A stretch of 64,000 nt of DNA from CALGYY01 sp963678485 (GTDB taxonomy: Bacteria > Bacteroidota > Bacteroidia > Bacteroidales > CAIWKO01). Shown here one piece after another: positions 16,920 to 27,600 of the stretch. The stretch is taken from NCBI GenBank assembly GCA_963678485.1, contig OY782882.1:1984001-2048000 (forward strand), given 5' to 3'. A model generated the notes under the pieces. It did not search any database, was not told where the DNA came from, and saw only the letters and a program-made list of their open reading frames with translations. The stretch's first letter is position 1. Each line of letters begins with the position of its first letter. A program made the position numbers and the translations under genes.

Positions 16920-18671
16920 TTACACTGGTTTTTTAAGTTGAATAAATAGTTCATCTAATTGCTCAAGCTTCACTGGAGCAGGAGAATCAATCATGACATC
17001 ACGTCCTGAATTATTCTTTGGAAATGCAATAAAGTCCCTTATCGAATCGCTGCCTCCAAAAACAGCACAGAAGCGGTCGAAACCAAAGGCAATTCCTCCA
17101 TGCGGAGGAGCACCATATTCAAACGCATTCATTAAAAATCCAAATTGTTGCTGTGCGTCTTCATCGGTAAATCCGAGAATGCTAAACATTTTCTTTTGAA
17201 CTTCTTTACTGTGAATTCGAATAGATCCACCGCCAATCTCTACACCATTAATCACAAGATCATAGGCGTTTGCCCTGACAGCTGCAGGATTGCTTTCTAA
17301 CAATTGCATATCCTCCGGCTTTGGTGCAGTAAAGGGATGATGCATCGCATAGAAGCGCTTGGTTTCTTCGTCCCACTCAAGCAACGGAAAATCTACCACC
17401 CATAATGCGCTATAGTTTTCGCTGTTTCGCAAGCCCAAACGTGAGCCCATTTCCAGACGCAGATCGCCCAGTGCTTTCTGGGTTTTTGCTTTAGGTCCGG
17501 CTAATATTAGTATGAGGTCGCCTTCCTTAGCATTGGCAAGCTGAGCCCAGCCTTTAAGTGCCTCTTCATTAAAAAACTTATCTACTGATGATCTATATGT
17601 CCCATCTGTATTGACTTTCAAATAGATCATTCCGGAAGCCCCTATTTGCGGGCGTTTCACAAATTCTATTAATTCATCGGTTTGCTTACGACTATATTCT
17701 GAACATCCGGGAACCGTGATGCCGAGAATAGATTCAGCATCATCAAACACCTTGAAGCCTTTTCCTTTAACGATAGCTGTGAAATCGGTGAATAACATTC
17801 CAAACCGGGTATCCGGTTTATCTGAGCCATAGCTTGACATTGCTTCGGCCCAGCTCATGCGAGGTAGGGACGGTATTTCTATTCCCTTTACTGTTTTGAA
17901 TAAATGCTTAACCAAACCTTCGAAAGTTGAAAGGATATCTTCCTGATCAACGAAGGCCATTTCACAGTCAATTTGCGTAAATTCGGGCTGGCGATCGGCC
18001 CTTAGATCTTCATCACGGAAACAGCGTACAATCTGGAAGTAGCGATCGTATCCTGCTACCATCAGCAACTGTTTAAATGTTTGCGGTGATTGTGGTAGTG
18101 CGTAGAATTCACCGGGATTCATGCGGGAAGGAACGATAAAATCGCGTGCGCCCTCAGGTGTAGACTTTATCAGATAAGGTGTTTCTATCTCAAGGAAATC
18201 CTGGGCATTCATGTAATTTCTGGTTTCAATACCCATGCGATGACGCAATTCGATATTCTTACGAACCACCGAACGGCGTAAGTCCAAATAACGGTACTTC
18301 ATGCGGAGTTCATCACCACCATCACTATTATCTTCGATAGTAAACGGAGGTGTTTTTGAAACATTCAATACTTTTATCTCGGTAACATTTATTTCAATAT
18401 CACCTGTAGGCATTTTGCTGTTTTTGCTACTGCGTTCGGTCACCGTTCCTTTAATTTGAATCACGGTCTCTCTTCCAAGTCCACGCGCCTGTTCACACAG
18501 TGCCGGTTCTGATTCCATATTGAAGGTAAGCTGAGTGATTCCATAACGGTCACGCAGATCAATAAAAGTCATTCCGCCAAGGTCGCGGGAACGCTGAATC
18601 CATCCACTCAGCGTAACTAAAGTGCCTGCATCGCTTAATCTTAAGGCACCACATGTATGCGTACGAAACAT
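16920..18671 (-). CDS. aspS: Aspartyl-tRNA synthetase
   Basis: This 583-residue class II synthetase charges tRNA-Asp. The N-terminal OB-fold anticodon domain (SGWIQRSRDLGGMTFIDLRDR) is followed by motif 2 FRDEDLRADRQPEFTQID, the large bacterial GAD insertion, and motif 3 GIAFGFDRFCAVFGG near the C-terminus. Length is typical of bacterial AspRS with the insertion domain. I chose ATG 18671 (MFRTHTCGAL), the usual family start; the 18 residues from an earlier in-frame start run into the promoter. It is divergent from tadA across about 105 bases. Confidence 0.97.
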   Translation of the reverse strand: MFRTHTCGALRLSDAGTLVTLSGWIQRSRDLGGMTFIDLRDRYGITQLTFNMESEPALCEQARGLGRETVIQIKGTVTERSSKNSKMPTGDIEINVTEIKVLNVSKTPPFTIEDNSDGGDELRMKYRYLDLRRSVVRKNIELRHRMGIETRNYMNAQDFLEIETPYLIKSTPEGARDFIVPSRMNPGEFYALPQSPQTFKQLLMVAGYDRYFQIVRCFRDEDLRADRQPEFTQIDCEMAFVDQEDILSTFEGLVKHLFKTVKGIEIPSLPRMSWAEAMSSYGSDKPDTRFGMLFTDFTAIVKGKGFKVFDDAESILGITVPGCSEYSRKQTDELIEFVKRPQIGASGMIYLKVNTDGTYRSSVDKFFNEEALKGWAQLANAKEGDLILILAGPKAKTQKALGDLRLEMGSRLGLRNSENYSALWVVDFPLLEWDEETKRFYAMHHPFTAPKPEDMQLLESNPAAVRANAYDLVINGVEIGGGSIRIHSKEVQKKMFSILGFTDEDAQQQFGFLMNAFEYGAPPHGGIAFGFDRFCAVFGGSDSIRDFIAFPKNNSGRDVMIDSPAPVKLEQLDELFIQLKKPV

Positions 18672-18776
18672 ATTTTGTAATTTAGCGGCGAAGGTACGAT
18701 TTTTTTGCAGCCATTGTATGCTCAATATTTCGTTATTTATCCTTTTGAATCAGGCCTCATTTCAACACAAAATAAA

Positions 18777-19220
18777 ATGCAGGAAAAAGATATTTATTAT
18801 ATGCGTGAAGCGCTGAAGGAAGCGCAAAAAGCACTTGACAGAGATGAGGTTCCCATAGGTGCAGTGATTGTGTGCAAGGACAAAATCATTGCCCGCGCTC
18901 ACAATCTTACCGAGATGTTGAAAGATGCAACAGCACATGCAGAGATGCAGGCTTATACCTCCGCTTCCAATTTTCTTGGAGGAAAATATCTGTGGGAATG
19001 TACACTCTATGTAACGATAGAGCCTTGTACCATGTGTGCAGGTGCGTCCTTCTGGACACAAATTGAGCGCATCGTATTTGGAGCCCGTGATCCTAAACGT
19101 GGATACTCCCTATCAGCGCCTGGAATTCTTCATCCTCGTACCAAAGTAAGTGGCGGCATCCTTGAAGAAGAGTGCGGTGCAATGGTAAGTGATTTTTTTC
19201 GCAGCAAGCGAAAATCTTAG
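18777..19220 (+). CDS. tadA: tRNA-specific adenosine deaminase
   Basis: This 147-residue enzyme converts A34 to inosine in tRNA-Arg(ACG). The zinc site and catalytic Glu are plain: HAE (H54, E56) and PCTMC (C84, C87). RDEVPIGAVIV and the GARDPKRGYS segment match TadA rather than guanine deaminase. The start at 18777 matches the family; an upstream in-frame ATG at 18705 would add 24 unrelated residues and overlap the intergenic promoter region. It lies divergent from aspS and convergent with the S41 protease gene. Confidence 0.95.
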   Translation: MQEKDIYYMREALKEAQKALDRDEVPIGAVIVCKDKIIARAHNLTEMLKDATAHAEMQAYTSASNFLGGKYLWECTLYVTIEPCTMCAGASFWTQIERIVFGARDPKRGYSLSAPGILHPRTKVSGGILEEECGAMVSDFFRSKRKS

Positions 19221-19260
19221 GAAGTTGGCTTATTTAAACCTTCACGGGGTGACTTGAAAC

Positions 19261-19297
19261 AAACTCACGGGGTGAATTGAAGTCACCCCGTGAGTTT
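19261..19297. terminator. Bidirectional terminator or repeat hairpin
   Basis: AAACTCACGGGGTGA (19261-19275) pairs perfectly with 19283-19297 over a seven-base loop. It lies between the convergent tadA and S41 peptidase genes. A related hairpin built from the same CACGGGGTGA words is at 45910-45959, so it belongs to a small repeat family. Confidence 0.6.
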
Positions 19298-19314
19298 AGT
19301 TGACTTCATGGAAA

Positions 19315-20913
19315 CTATTTAAGTACTTCAAGCCCTTTAAGGAACATCTTATCATTAGGCAAAATCTCCGGATAGAATGCTGCATCATTAAAAATAACGC
19401 GGCCAATTTGCGCTTTGAGTTCGGACTTAATAAGAGTTTCTGAAGAGCGCAAATCGGTAGGATTTCGCTTGACGCCACCTTTCTCAGCATAGGCTACAAG
19501 CTCTTCTAAAAGTGCTGAACTTACCTGAAATTGCTGAAGAAAAGTTGCTGCGTTTTTATAGGCAAGAAGTCGTGAGCGATTACGATCTGCATAGTCGAAA
19601 GCAAAGTCTATGATGCTTCCCTTATACAACAGTGCTTTGTAGTATTGCGACGAAAATTCCGATTTAGCCGAAACATAAAAATCGGGCATAATTCCTCCAC
19701 CACCATATACCACTTTCCCTCCGGCTGTAATAAAACGAGTAGTGTCAACAAAATTCAAACTGTCCTGATATTCCTCATCAGAAAGAAATTGTTTATAAAA
19801 ATCGGCGTAGTACTTTTCGTAATCTGCAGTATAGGGTTTCTGAATGCAGCGTCCTGTGGGAGTGTGATAACGGGCAACGGTGAGGCGTACGGCAGATTGA
19901 TCAGGTAACTGTATTTGCTCCTGTACCAAACCTTTTCCAAAGGTGCGGCGACCAACAATCAACCCCCGGTCATTATCCTGAATGGCTCCGGCCAGAATTT
20001 CCGATGCAGAAGCAGAAAATTCATCAATGAGAATTACCAATTTTGTTTGCTCCAGTCGTCCTTCGCTGCTTGCAAAAAAGTTTTGTTTTTTCTTGTGATA
20101 GCCTTCAGTGTAAACAATTAATTTTTTATCAGGAAGAAACTCATCAGCAATACTGATAGCTGCATCCATCACTCCGCCCCCATTTCCTCTAAGGTCGAGA
20201 ATGATTTTCTGCACACCTTGTTGTTGCAGTGGAGCAACAGCCTGAACAAATTCATCAGCTGTGTTTCCTGCAAAACGGCTGATCTTCACATAGGCGATTC
20301 CAGGCTTAGCCATATAGGCAAAATCAATACTTGAGGTTGGAATATTTCCACGGGTGACAGTCCTGTTCAGGCGTTTACCTTCTGACTTGCGATACAGCCC
20401 CAGTTTTACTTTGGTGCCACTTGGACCTTTAAGTTTCTTTATCGTCTCTTCGTTGCTGATTTTAACACCGGCAACATTTTTCCCATCAATAGAAATGATG
20501 CGGTCTCCGCCGAGTAAACCTTGCTGCTCGGAAGGACCACCAGCAATAACACTGATTACAGTAATACTATCTCGGATAATGCGGAATTGAACGCCAATGC
20601 CGTCGAAATTTCCCTTAAGCGGATCATTGGCTTCGTTGAAATCTTCGGCAGGAATGTAGGTGCTATGAGGGTCCAGACTTTTAAGTAATCCTTCTATTGC
20701 CAGTTGTTCCAATTCGGTGCGCGAAGTGGAATCGACATATTGTTCCTCAACATAATTCAATACGTCATTTATTTTATCGTAATTCTTCAAGTCGATAGAA
20801 AAGATTCCATTCTTCGAAGAAATGGCAGGAATAAGAAACGTTCCCAGAAAAATACCCACGATAAGAACGAGTGCAAAGAAAATCGGCAAATAGATATAGG
20901 GACGTTTATTCAT
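19315..20913 (-). CDS. S41 family C-terminal processing peptidase
   Basis: This 532-residue protein has an N-terminal membrane anchor (about residues 8-31) and a periplasmic protease. It cleaves substrates near the C-terminus with a Ser-Lys dyad: Ser302 in EFSASASEIL and Lys327 in RTFGKGLVQ, 25 residues apart as in Prc/CtpA. A PDZ domain (about 100-180) carries GGPSEQQGLLGGDRIISIDG. The peptidase core has LDLRGNGGG. A C-terminal region of about 130 residues follows. Bacteroidota encode several such proteases; the substrate is unknown. Confidence 0.93.
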   Translation of the reverse strand: MNKRPYIYLPIFFALVLIVGIFLGTFLIPAISSKNGIFSIDLKNYDKINDVLNYVEEQYVDSTSRTELEQLAIEGLLKSLDPHSTYIPAEDFNEANDPLKGNFDGIGVQFRIIRDSITVISVIAGGPSEQQGLLGGDRIISIDGKNVAGVKISNEETIKKLKGPSGTKVKLGLYRKSEGKRLNRTVTRGNIPTSSIDFAYMAKPGIAYVKISRFAGNTADEFVQAVAPLQQQGVQKIILDLRGNGGGVMDAAISIADEFLPDKKLIVYTEGYHKKKQNFFASSEGRLEQTKLVILIDEFSASASEILAGAIQDNDRGLIVGRRTFGKGLVQEQIQLPDQSAVRLTVARYHTPTGRCIQKPYTADYEKYYADFYKQFLSDEEYQDSLNFVDTTRFITAGGKVVYGGGGIMPDFYVSAKSEFSSQYYKALLYKGSIIDFAFDYADRNRSRLLAYKNAATFLQQFQVSSALLEELVAYAEKGGVKRNPTDLRSSETLIKSELKAQIGRVIFNDAAFYPEILPNDKMFLKGLEVLK

Positions 20914-21082
20914 TTTTATTAATTTATAGATTAATATTTCCTTTTACTTACTTCTTCAAACAATGAATATTATCTTTTCGGTTCATACATTGATGCCTTT
21001 TATCAGCGGCATTATTATCATTTAATGTGTTTAGAAACGAGTCGGAAAAAAATCAAAATTACAACAAAGCGCTCACACCGGC

Positions 21083-24000
21083 TCAATCTGCAGCATCTTT
21101 CTCCATTCCTGTAATACCAAGCGCATCATAAATAAACTGTTGCATCTTTTGTCGTACCCGCATTCCATTTATCTTTTGATTCGTACTTCTTGGATGAACC
21201 CGATTGGAAAGAAACACAAAAACAATTTCGTTTACCGGATCAACCCAAACGCAAGTTCCAGTGAAACCAGTATGTCCAAAAGTTTCAGGAGAAGCACCGG
21301 GGGCAATCATTTTCATTCCCGAACGTGTTTGATGATCCCAGCCTAATCCACGATAACCGCCTTCCTGGACGGATGTAAATAACTTTATTGTCTTCTCACT
21401 AAGGTAACGGCGACCACCATAGGTCCCATTATTCAATAGCATTTGCATCAGAATCCCAAGATCTTCGGCATTAGAAAAAAGCCCTGCATTTCCACTAACA
21501 CCGCCTAACAGCGCTGCAGTAGGATCATGAACATAGCCAAGAATAAGCTGTTTTCGAAAGATTTTCTCTTCTTCGGTGGGGATAATTTGTTCCTTTTTAA
21601 AACTGCGACTCGGGTTATAGCAGATATGTCCAAGATTTAACGGACGATAGAATTTTTCACTCACATATTTGTCGATGGCCATTTTCGTTACCATTTCCAC
21701 GACTTTCATGACAAGATAAAAGTTCATGTCGCTGTACAAATATGTTTTACTTTTCCTTACACCTGTTTGTTTCGAAAGTTCCCAAATGGAATCAACGACT
21801 GAAGATCGCATATAAAAATCCTCTCCGATTTGCAGCTTATGGGCATTGTCCTTTTCATGCGTAAACAGCCATTCAAAGATTGAATCTTCAGCCATCATCA
21901 GTTGGGTGGTGTCGATCATCCATTCCGGACTTTGTTCTTCGCCAACCAAAGTGTCGTTACCTTCAGCTTCGAGCTGACGGCGTTCAAGTTGAAGCATATA
22001 TTTCAAATACCATTTGGGGCTAATAAAGCGCGCTAAGGGTAGGCCGGCAGGAAGTCCTGAACGGTGCGTCATCAGCTGCCTTAGGGTGATATCGTTAAGT
22101 TTGGAATTACGAACCTTTTTGCCTTTCGAATTTTTATCCAGGTCTTTGAAATAATAATTCAGCGAAGTGTCAAGCTTTATCTTGCCTGCATCATAGAGCG
22201 ACATCATTGCAATAGTACTGGCGGCCACTTTAGTCACCGAGGCCAAATCATAAAGGTCGCCTGTTCGCACCTCTTCTTTGCGATCATATTTGTGAAAGCC
22301 CCAGGCTTTATTAACGATGACCTGACCCTTACATGTTGCAAACACCTGACAACCGGGAAATGCGCCGGCATTGATTGCCAATCGAGCCAAAGAGTCCATA
22401 CGTGCAACAATATTCCCACGGAGACCCACTTCAGCGGGAATACCATATTTTACACGGGTTTGCTGTTTAACAGGACAACCATCGCCATAACAAAATACTT
22501 GAGAACAACTCAATGGAAGTCGCCCTGGCAGGGTAACTCCACCAAAAATAGATTGTGCTGCAAAGGATTGTGATACCGACTCATCCCCAAAAGATTGAAT
22601 CATTAAAGGATAGCGATCAAGAAAGGCAAGGCTTTCGGGTGGACCAAAGTGCAAAACTATCAGGCGTTTCCCGGATTCAAGATGATGCAGAAAATCGTTT
22701 ATTTCCTTTGCGCGTGTCACCCAACGTACATCAGCAAAAACAGCAACTACCACCGTTGTATAGGGGGCCAATGTCTTTTCCATTGCTGTAATGGAAGCCG
22801 CAGTGGCCATCGGTGATAAAGAAAAGTGTGTAACAGAGGCATAATGATCAAGACCAGTGGTAAAGGCTGGTTTGCGTCCTTCGCTAAGGCAGACACTTGC
22901 AGCTTTCATTCCCGATAATTCGGAAATCGGTAGTCCGTTTTTCTTGTTTGCCAGAAGAACAAGCGATGATTCTATAGCCTTACGGGCGGCCACTTCCGCT
23001 TCTTTCCAGGGAAGTGCGCGATAAGTAGAGTCGGTAAGTCCGGTTGTTTTTTTATTAAGTCCTGCCCATGATTTTGCAAGCAAGATTTTTTTTACCTTCA
23101 GGTCAAGTTCTGTCTGCGAAATTTTTTCAGTCTTCACTGCCTCCAAAATTGCTGAATAAACTTCTTCAATATTGTGAGAAATTCTCAGCATATCGCTGCC
23201 CAGCTTGAGTGCTTCAACCTCAGCCATACCGGGGGCTTCCTTACCTCGCCATGATTCGTATGCCGAGAAATCGCTTATTACAAGTCCTTGAAAATTCAAT
23301 ACTTTACGCAGACTATCAGAGATTTTTAAATGAAGGGAATCGGAGCAAAGCTGTGGCGCATGTGTAACGCTAATTCCCGATAAGCCTTGAGAAACAAGGT
23401 CGCGAAAAGGCCGAATACGAACACTGTCGAAAGGGATTAATTCATTTGATTTGTAATTTGTCTGATAATTCGGGAAAATTCCGGCACAAACAAAAATACC
23501 CTCCTCTTGTTGCTTTCGCAGATATAGCGCTGCTTTACGAGCGTACTCCTTAAGAAACATCTTATACGAAATCTCACGGGGATCATCAATGTTTTTTGTA
23601 ATCAATCCCATATCGGGAGCAAAGTTTATTTGCACTCCACTTTGTTTTAACTGAAATGCAACACTGGCGGCCAATTGAACAATTACACTATCATCACTGA
23701 TAGCTGAAATACCCGGAAGCAGAGGGAAGCGCGAAAGGGTATCGGAGGGGAAAAGTAAACCGTACTCAGCAGACGCACCAATAATAGGAGAAATCTTACT
23801 TGCACTCTTGATTTTTTCTGCTTGAAGCAATTGCAATTTGAGGGATCCCGGACCGAGACACAGGCCACCCGGCTGTACTTTTGAAACAATGGATTGATCA
23901 AGGGTAGTGCGATCTGTAGCAGATGCATCGCCTATACAAAGCATTAAAAGCTGACCCACTTTTTCTTCGGTCGACATTTTAGCAAGCTCTGCATTAACCC

Positions 24001-24166
24001 ATACTGTATCTGCTTTCAGAAATGGAGCGCCTGTCCCTGTAATTGTCTTTTTTACTTCCTTACCTGAAGGAAGCCAAAATCCAATGGCAAGAATAGTAAT
24101 GCCAATCAATAATATAGCAGCGGAAGCCCAAACAATGTTTTTACGAGTAATTTTCAGTTTTTTCAT
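21083..24166 (-). CDS. GH3-like / serine beta-lactamase-like fusion, membrane-anchored
   Basis: This 1027-residue protein starts with a membrane anchor (about residues 10-37). Residues about 65-390 resemble NagZ-type GH3 (INFAPDMGLI, SGISVTH, GLVISDFSAYESW). The usual KHFPGHGxxxxDSH acid/base loop is replaced by AGIFPNYQTN near residue 232, so glycosidase activity is doubtful. A GH3 C-domain-like part follows (about 395-570). The C-terminal beta-lactamase/class C-type domain has SVTK near residue 641, YSD near 810 and HTG near 965, so this half looks catalytically complete. Such fusions are common in Bacteroidota and are often annotated as beta-N-acetylglucosaminidase; a cell-wall role is likely. 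A -7 box overlaps the earlier in-frame ATG at 24193, which supports starting at 24166. Confidence 0.85.
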   Translation of the reverse strand: MKKLKITRKNIVWASAAILLIGITILAIGFWLPSGKEVKKTITGTGAPFLKADTVWVNAELAKMSTEEKVGQLLMLCIGDASATDRTTLDQSIVSKVQPGGLCLGPGSLKLQLLQAEKIKSASKISPIIGASAEYGLLFPSDTLSRFPLLPGISAISDDSVIVQLAASVAFQLKQSGVQINFAPDMGLITKNIDDPREISYKMFLKEYARKAALYLRKQQEEGIFVCAGIFPNYQTNYKSNELIPFDSVRIRPFRDLVSQGLSGISVTHAPQLCSDSLHLKISDSLRKVLNFQGLVISDFSAYESWRGKEAPGMAEVEALKLGSDMLRISHNIEEVYSAILEAVKTEKISQTELDLKVKKILLAKSWAGLNKKTTGLTDSTYRALPWKEAEVAARKAIESSLVLLANKKNGLPISELSGMKAASVCLSEGRKPAFTTGLDHYASVTHFSLSPMATAASITAMEKTLAPYTTVVVAVFADVRWVTRAKEINDFLHHLESGKRLIVLHFGPPESLAFLDRYPLMIQSFGDESVSQSFAAQSIFGGVTLPGRLPLSCSQVFCYGDGCPVKQQTRVKYGIPAEVGLRGNIVARMDSLARLAINAGAFPGCQVFATCKGQVIVNKAWGFHKYDRKEEVRTGDLYDLASVTKVAASTIAMMSLYDAGKIKLDTSLNYYFKDLDKNSKGKKVRNSKLNDITLRQLMTHRSGLPAGLPLARFISPKWYLKYMLQLERRQLEAEGNDTLVGEEQSPEWMIDTTQLMMAEDSIFEWLFTHEKDNAHKLQIGEDFYMRSSVVDSIWELSKQTGVRKSKTYLYSDMNFYLVMKVVEMVTKMAIDKYVSEKFYRPLNLGHICYNPSRSFKKEQIIPTEEEKIFRKQLILGYVHDPTAALLGGVSGNAGLFSNAEDLGILMQMLLNNGTYGGRRYLSEKTIKLFTSVQEGGYRGLGWDHQTRSGMKMIAPGASPETFGHTGFTGTCVWVDPVNEIVFVFLSNRVHPRSTNQKINGMRVRQKMQQFIYDALGITGMEKDAAD

Positions 24167-24190
24167 GGAGGGAGTACAACTGATTTTGCG

Positions 24191-24222
24191 CAAAGTTACA
24201 CCAAAATATCATGGAGCAGAAA
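24191..24222 (-). promoter_or_regulatory. Promoter of the GH3/beta-lactamase gene
   Basis: On the minus strand TAACTTTG (24191-24198) fits the -7 box, with TTTC (24219-24222) as a near-match -33 box, 20 bases apart. The box covers the upstream in-frame ATG at 24193, so translation should start at 24166. Confidence 0.55.
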
Positions 24223-24360
24223 AGGGCGCAAGGAATATGAACTACGATTAATCATGGGTATGAACCCCGACCCCTTATTCTGTCCCGCCTTTTCTGCCCG
24301 TACTATTTCAGTCGGGATTAATTCTCCTTCTACTCTTAAAAACCAAGACTCACGAATAAA

Positions 24361-24507
24361 TAGAGCCTGTCTATAAAGTCCCTCTGCGGCGTTGTCCTCG
24401 TATTGTCGGGCAGTCGATTACGCCAGCCCGCCAACACTTCGGACGCCTTGTCTCGCCTTAGGCGAGAGCGCTTTATGATCAAGCACTGAGTTTATAGACG
24501 GACTCTA
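24361..24507. mobile_element. MITE-like inverted-repeat element
   Basis: Terminal inverted repeats TAGAGCCTGTCTATAAA (24361-24377) and the reverse complement of 24491-24507 agree at 15 of 17 positions and enclose about 113 bases of GC-richer non-coding DNA. There is no ORF of note inside. A target duplication is not obvious. It looks like a non-autonomous transposon remnant; no related transposase lies in the window. The inner word TTGTCCTCGTATT also forms the hairpin at 5223-5284. Confidence 0.5.
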
Positions 24508-24525
24508 AATAATTTCTCTTGTTTC

Positions 24526-24558
24526 TTTGTATTAAGCATTAGAAAAAATATATCTTTG
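24526..24558 (+). promoter_or_regulatory. Promoter of the multidomain oxidoreductase gene
   Basis: TTTG (24526-24529) and TATCTTTG (24551-24558) match -33 and -7 boxes with 21 bases between. The start codon at 24646 lies 87 bases after the -7 box, leaving an untranslated leader of about 80 bases. Confidence 0.65.
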
Positions 24559-24645
24559 TCGCTAATTGTGAAAAAAATAACAGAACATTCAAAAGCGATA
24601 TTTAATTAACTGTAAAACAATATTTTAATATAACTAATTTTTGCC

Positions 24646-27600
24646 ATGCACAGGATAGATAAGCACCCCATTTTAGAGGTTCCGCAAAAGCAGGAAGTCC
24701 GTTTTACTTACGAAGGCAGAGAAATCGTTGGAGAAAAGGGATTTACGATTGCAGCAGCCCTACATCAGGCCGGATTTCCGGTTCATAGCCATAGTTTGAA
24801 AAATCGCGAGCGCAGCCTTGAGTGCGGCATTGGAAAATGCGGTGCATGCGAAATGCTGGTCGACGGTCAAATCAAGCGCATTTGCATCACCCGTGTTGAT
24901 GGAATTAAGACTGTTTTCGAGATTCCCAAAGGATACACCCCTGGTGTTAAAGACTATCATTATAAAGATGCAACTAAAGTATATAAAACTGATGTTGCTA
25001 TCATTGGCGCTGGTCCAGCAGGTCTGGCTTGTCGCGAAGAGCTCAATAAACACAAGATCAGTAATATTGTCATTGATAATAATGACAAAATTGGCGGTCA
25101 GTTCCTGATGCAAACCCACCAGTTTTTCTTTTTCGAAAAGGAGAAGAAGTTCGGAGGTATGCGTGGTTTCGACATTGCAAAAACCCTTGCCGGTGAATCC
25201 ATGGATGGAATATTCCTCGATTCAACCGTTTGGGACATTCTGGAAGGCAAGCGCATCGCGGTAAAGAACGTCAGCACAGATGAAATTTATTATGTCGAGG
25301 CTGACTATATGGTGGTTGCCACTGGTGCTGTTCCCTTTATGCCAACATTCGAAAACGACGATGTACCGGGCGTTTACACTGCTGCCGTTGTTCAGAAGAT
25401 GATGAATAGCGAATTCACGCTATTAGGAAAAAATGTACTTACTGTGGGCGCCGGAAATATCGGCTATCTCACCTCCTATCAGTTAATGCAGGCTGGCGCC
25501 AATGTCAAAGCCATTATCGAAGCCATGCCGGGCGAAGGAGGTTTTCCTGTCCAGGCAAACAGGGTGCGTCGTTTGGGCATTCCAGTAATGACTTCACATA
25601 TTCTGATCAAAGCCTTACCAAATAAAGATCGCACAGGTATTACAGGAGCAGTAATTGCAAAATGCGAGAATTTTAAACCGATTCCGGGAACGGAAGTGGT
25701 TTTCGAAAACATTGATGCAATAAATATATGTACAGGCTTGGTTCCTGACGACCAATTAATCATTAAAGGCAATGAGGTTTTTGGCCGCAATTGTTTTGGC
25801 GCAGGTGACGCCATTCGCATTGGAGAAGGCACTTCTGCTGTGGTTCGTGGCAAACAGGTCGCTTTTGAGATTCTTCAGGAAATGGGAGAATCCTTTAACT
25901 ACGAAGAATATTTAAGTACTTCTAAGGAATATATCGACAGCCAGCAGCATCCAATTCGTGTGATTCAAGAGCCCTATCTTCCAACTTCAGAACGAATGAA
26001 TAGTAAGGGTTTCGTAGTCATTGACTGCTTGTATGGATTTGCCTGCAACCCTTGTGAATTTGCCTGTCCTCACGCTGCTATTACTAAAACATCCACCAGT
26101 ACTGTACCTCAGATTGATTTCGATAAATGTATTGGCTGTATGGATTGTGTATACCAATGTCCCGGTCTTGCAATCTTTGGCTACAACCTCGCCAAAGACT
26201 GGCTTTTCCTACCTATCGAATACGAAGCAGCAGAAAAAGCTGAAGTGTTTCTGGTAGATAATCAGGGTAAAAAGTTGGGCTCAGGTATCATAGAAAAAAT
26301 TCTAAGAAAGCCTAATAAAACAAACATTGCACGCGTAAAATCAAACGATGTGCATGGTGAAGCACTAACACAAGTCAGAGGATTTATCGTTAAAGAATTA
26401 TATCCCGAACCCAATGTGCTTACACCAACAAAGGTCAAGGTAGAATCCGACACTTACGTTTGCCATTGCGACGATGTGACATTGGAAGAAATCATGAAAA
26501 CCATTGGTGATCGCAAGTTTATTTCGGTTGATGAAATCAAGCACACAACACGACTTGGAATGGGCGCCTGTCGCGGAAAACGCTGCATCCGTCGCTTAAA
26601 ACAAACCCTTCGCGGAAGTGGGATTTCTATTGTAGGTGATGCAACACCTCGTGGTCCATTATCCAATCAGATTGGTATTGGAGAAGTATATCCAAGACCA
26701 ATACATGAAAAAATGATTATCCCCGATATTCAGAAAAAAACTGAAGTCATTAAGGTTAAATCCCTGGTTGCAGGAGGTGGTATTGGTGGAAGTGCCTTAT
26801 TCCGTTACTTGGCCGAAGCCGGTTTGCAGCCCACCCTGCTCAATTATGGCAGAGGAGCATCATGGCGTAACATCGCGGGCGGTCGTCCTGCATTCAGTTT
26901 GCCTGAGATTGCTGATATTGCAAAGCATAACCTCGAAATCTTTAAGGAACTCGATAAGATTCATCCGATCGATTTCCACTCAACAAGATATATCACCTTC
27001 GCTCACGACGAAGCAATGGTCAAGGCCTGTCTGGATTCCATCGCTTGGTCCGATGCTTACATGGTAGATCCCAAAGATTTCCAAAAAGAAATCGCTCCCT
27101 ATTTTAATCCTTCGCTGCAAACCTATCAATCGGCATTAGTCACTCGAAATTGCTGGCAAGCAACACCCGGACGAGTTATTGATTTAATCCGTCGTTTAGG
27201 ACTGGAAAAGGGTGGAAATATCCTTGAGGATTGTCAAATGATAGATATCTCTAAGGAAGGAACCATATATAAAGTATTAGTCCGCGATCACGAAAAGCAA
27301 TACAAGGAAATCCACACAGAGATTTTCATCAATGCGCTCGGACCAGAAGGTGAAAAGTTCGCCCGTTCATTGGGTATAGAAACAGGATTATTCCCTGTAA
27401 AACATCAGGCCTTCATTACGCGTCGTCTGCCAATGATGGGATTGAATGGAAGTCCGCTTGATATGCTTATCGACCGCCGTAAATACAAAGGTTTTGTTGC
27501 CGTGTACGGTCAGCAACTTGCGGAAACAGGCCAGATTATTGGCTGTGCATCACCAATGGTTGAGCCTATGGAGACAGATAAAAATCTTAAAATTAACTCC

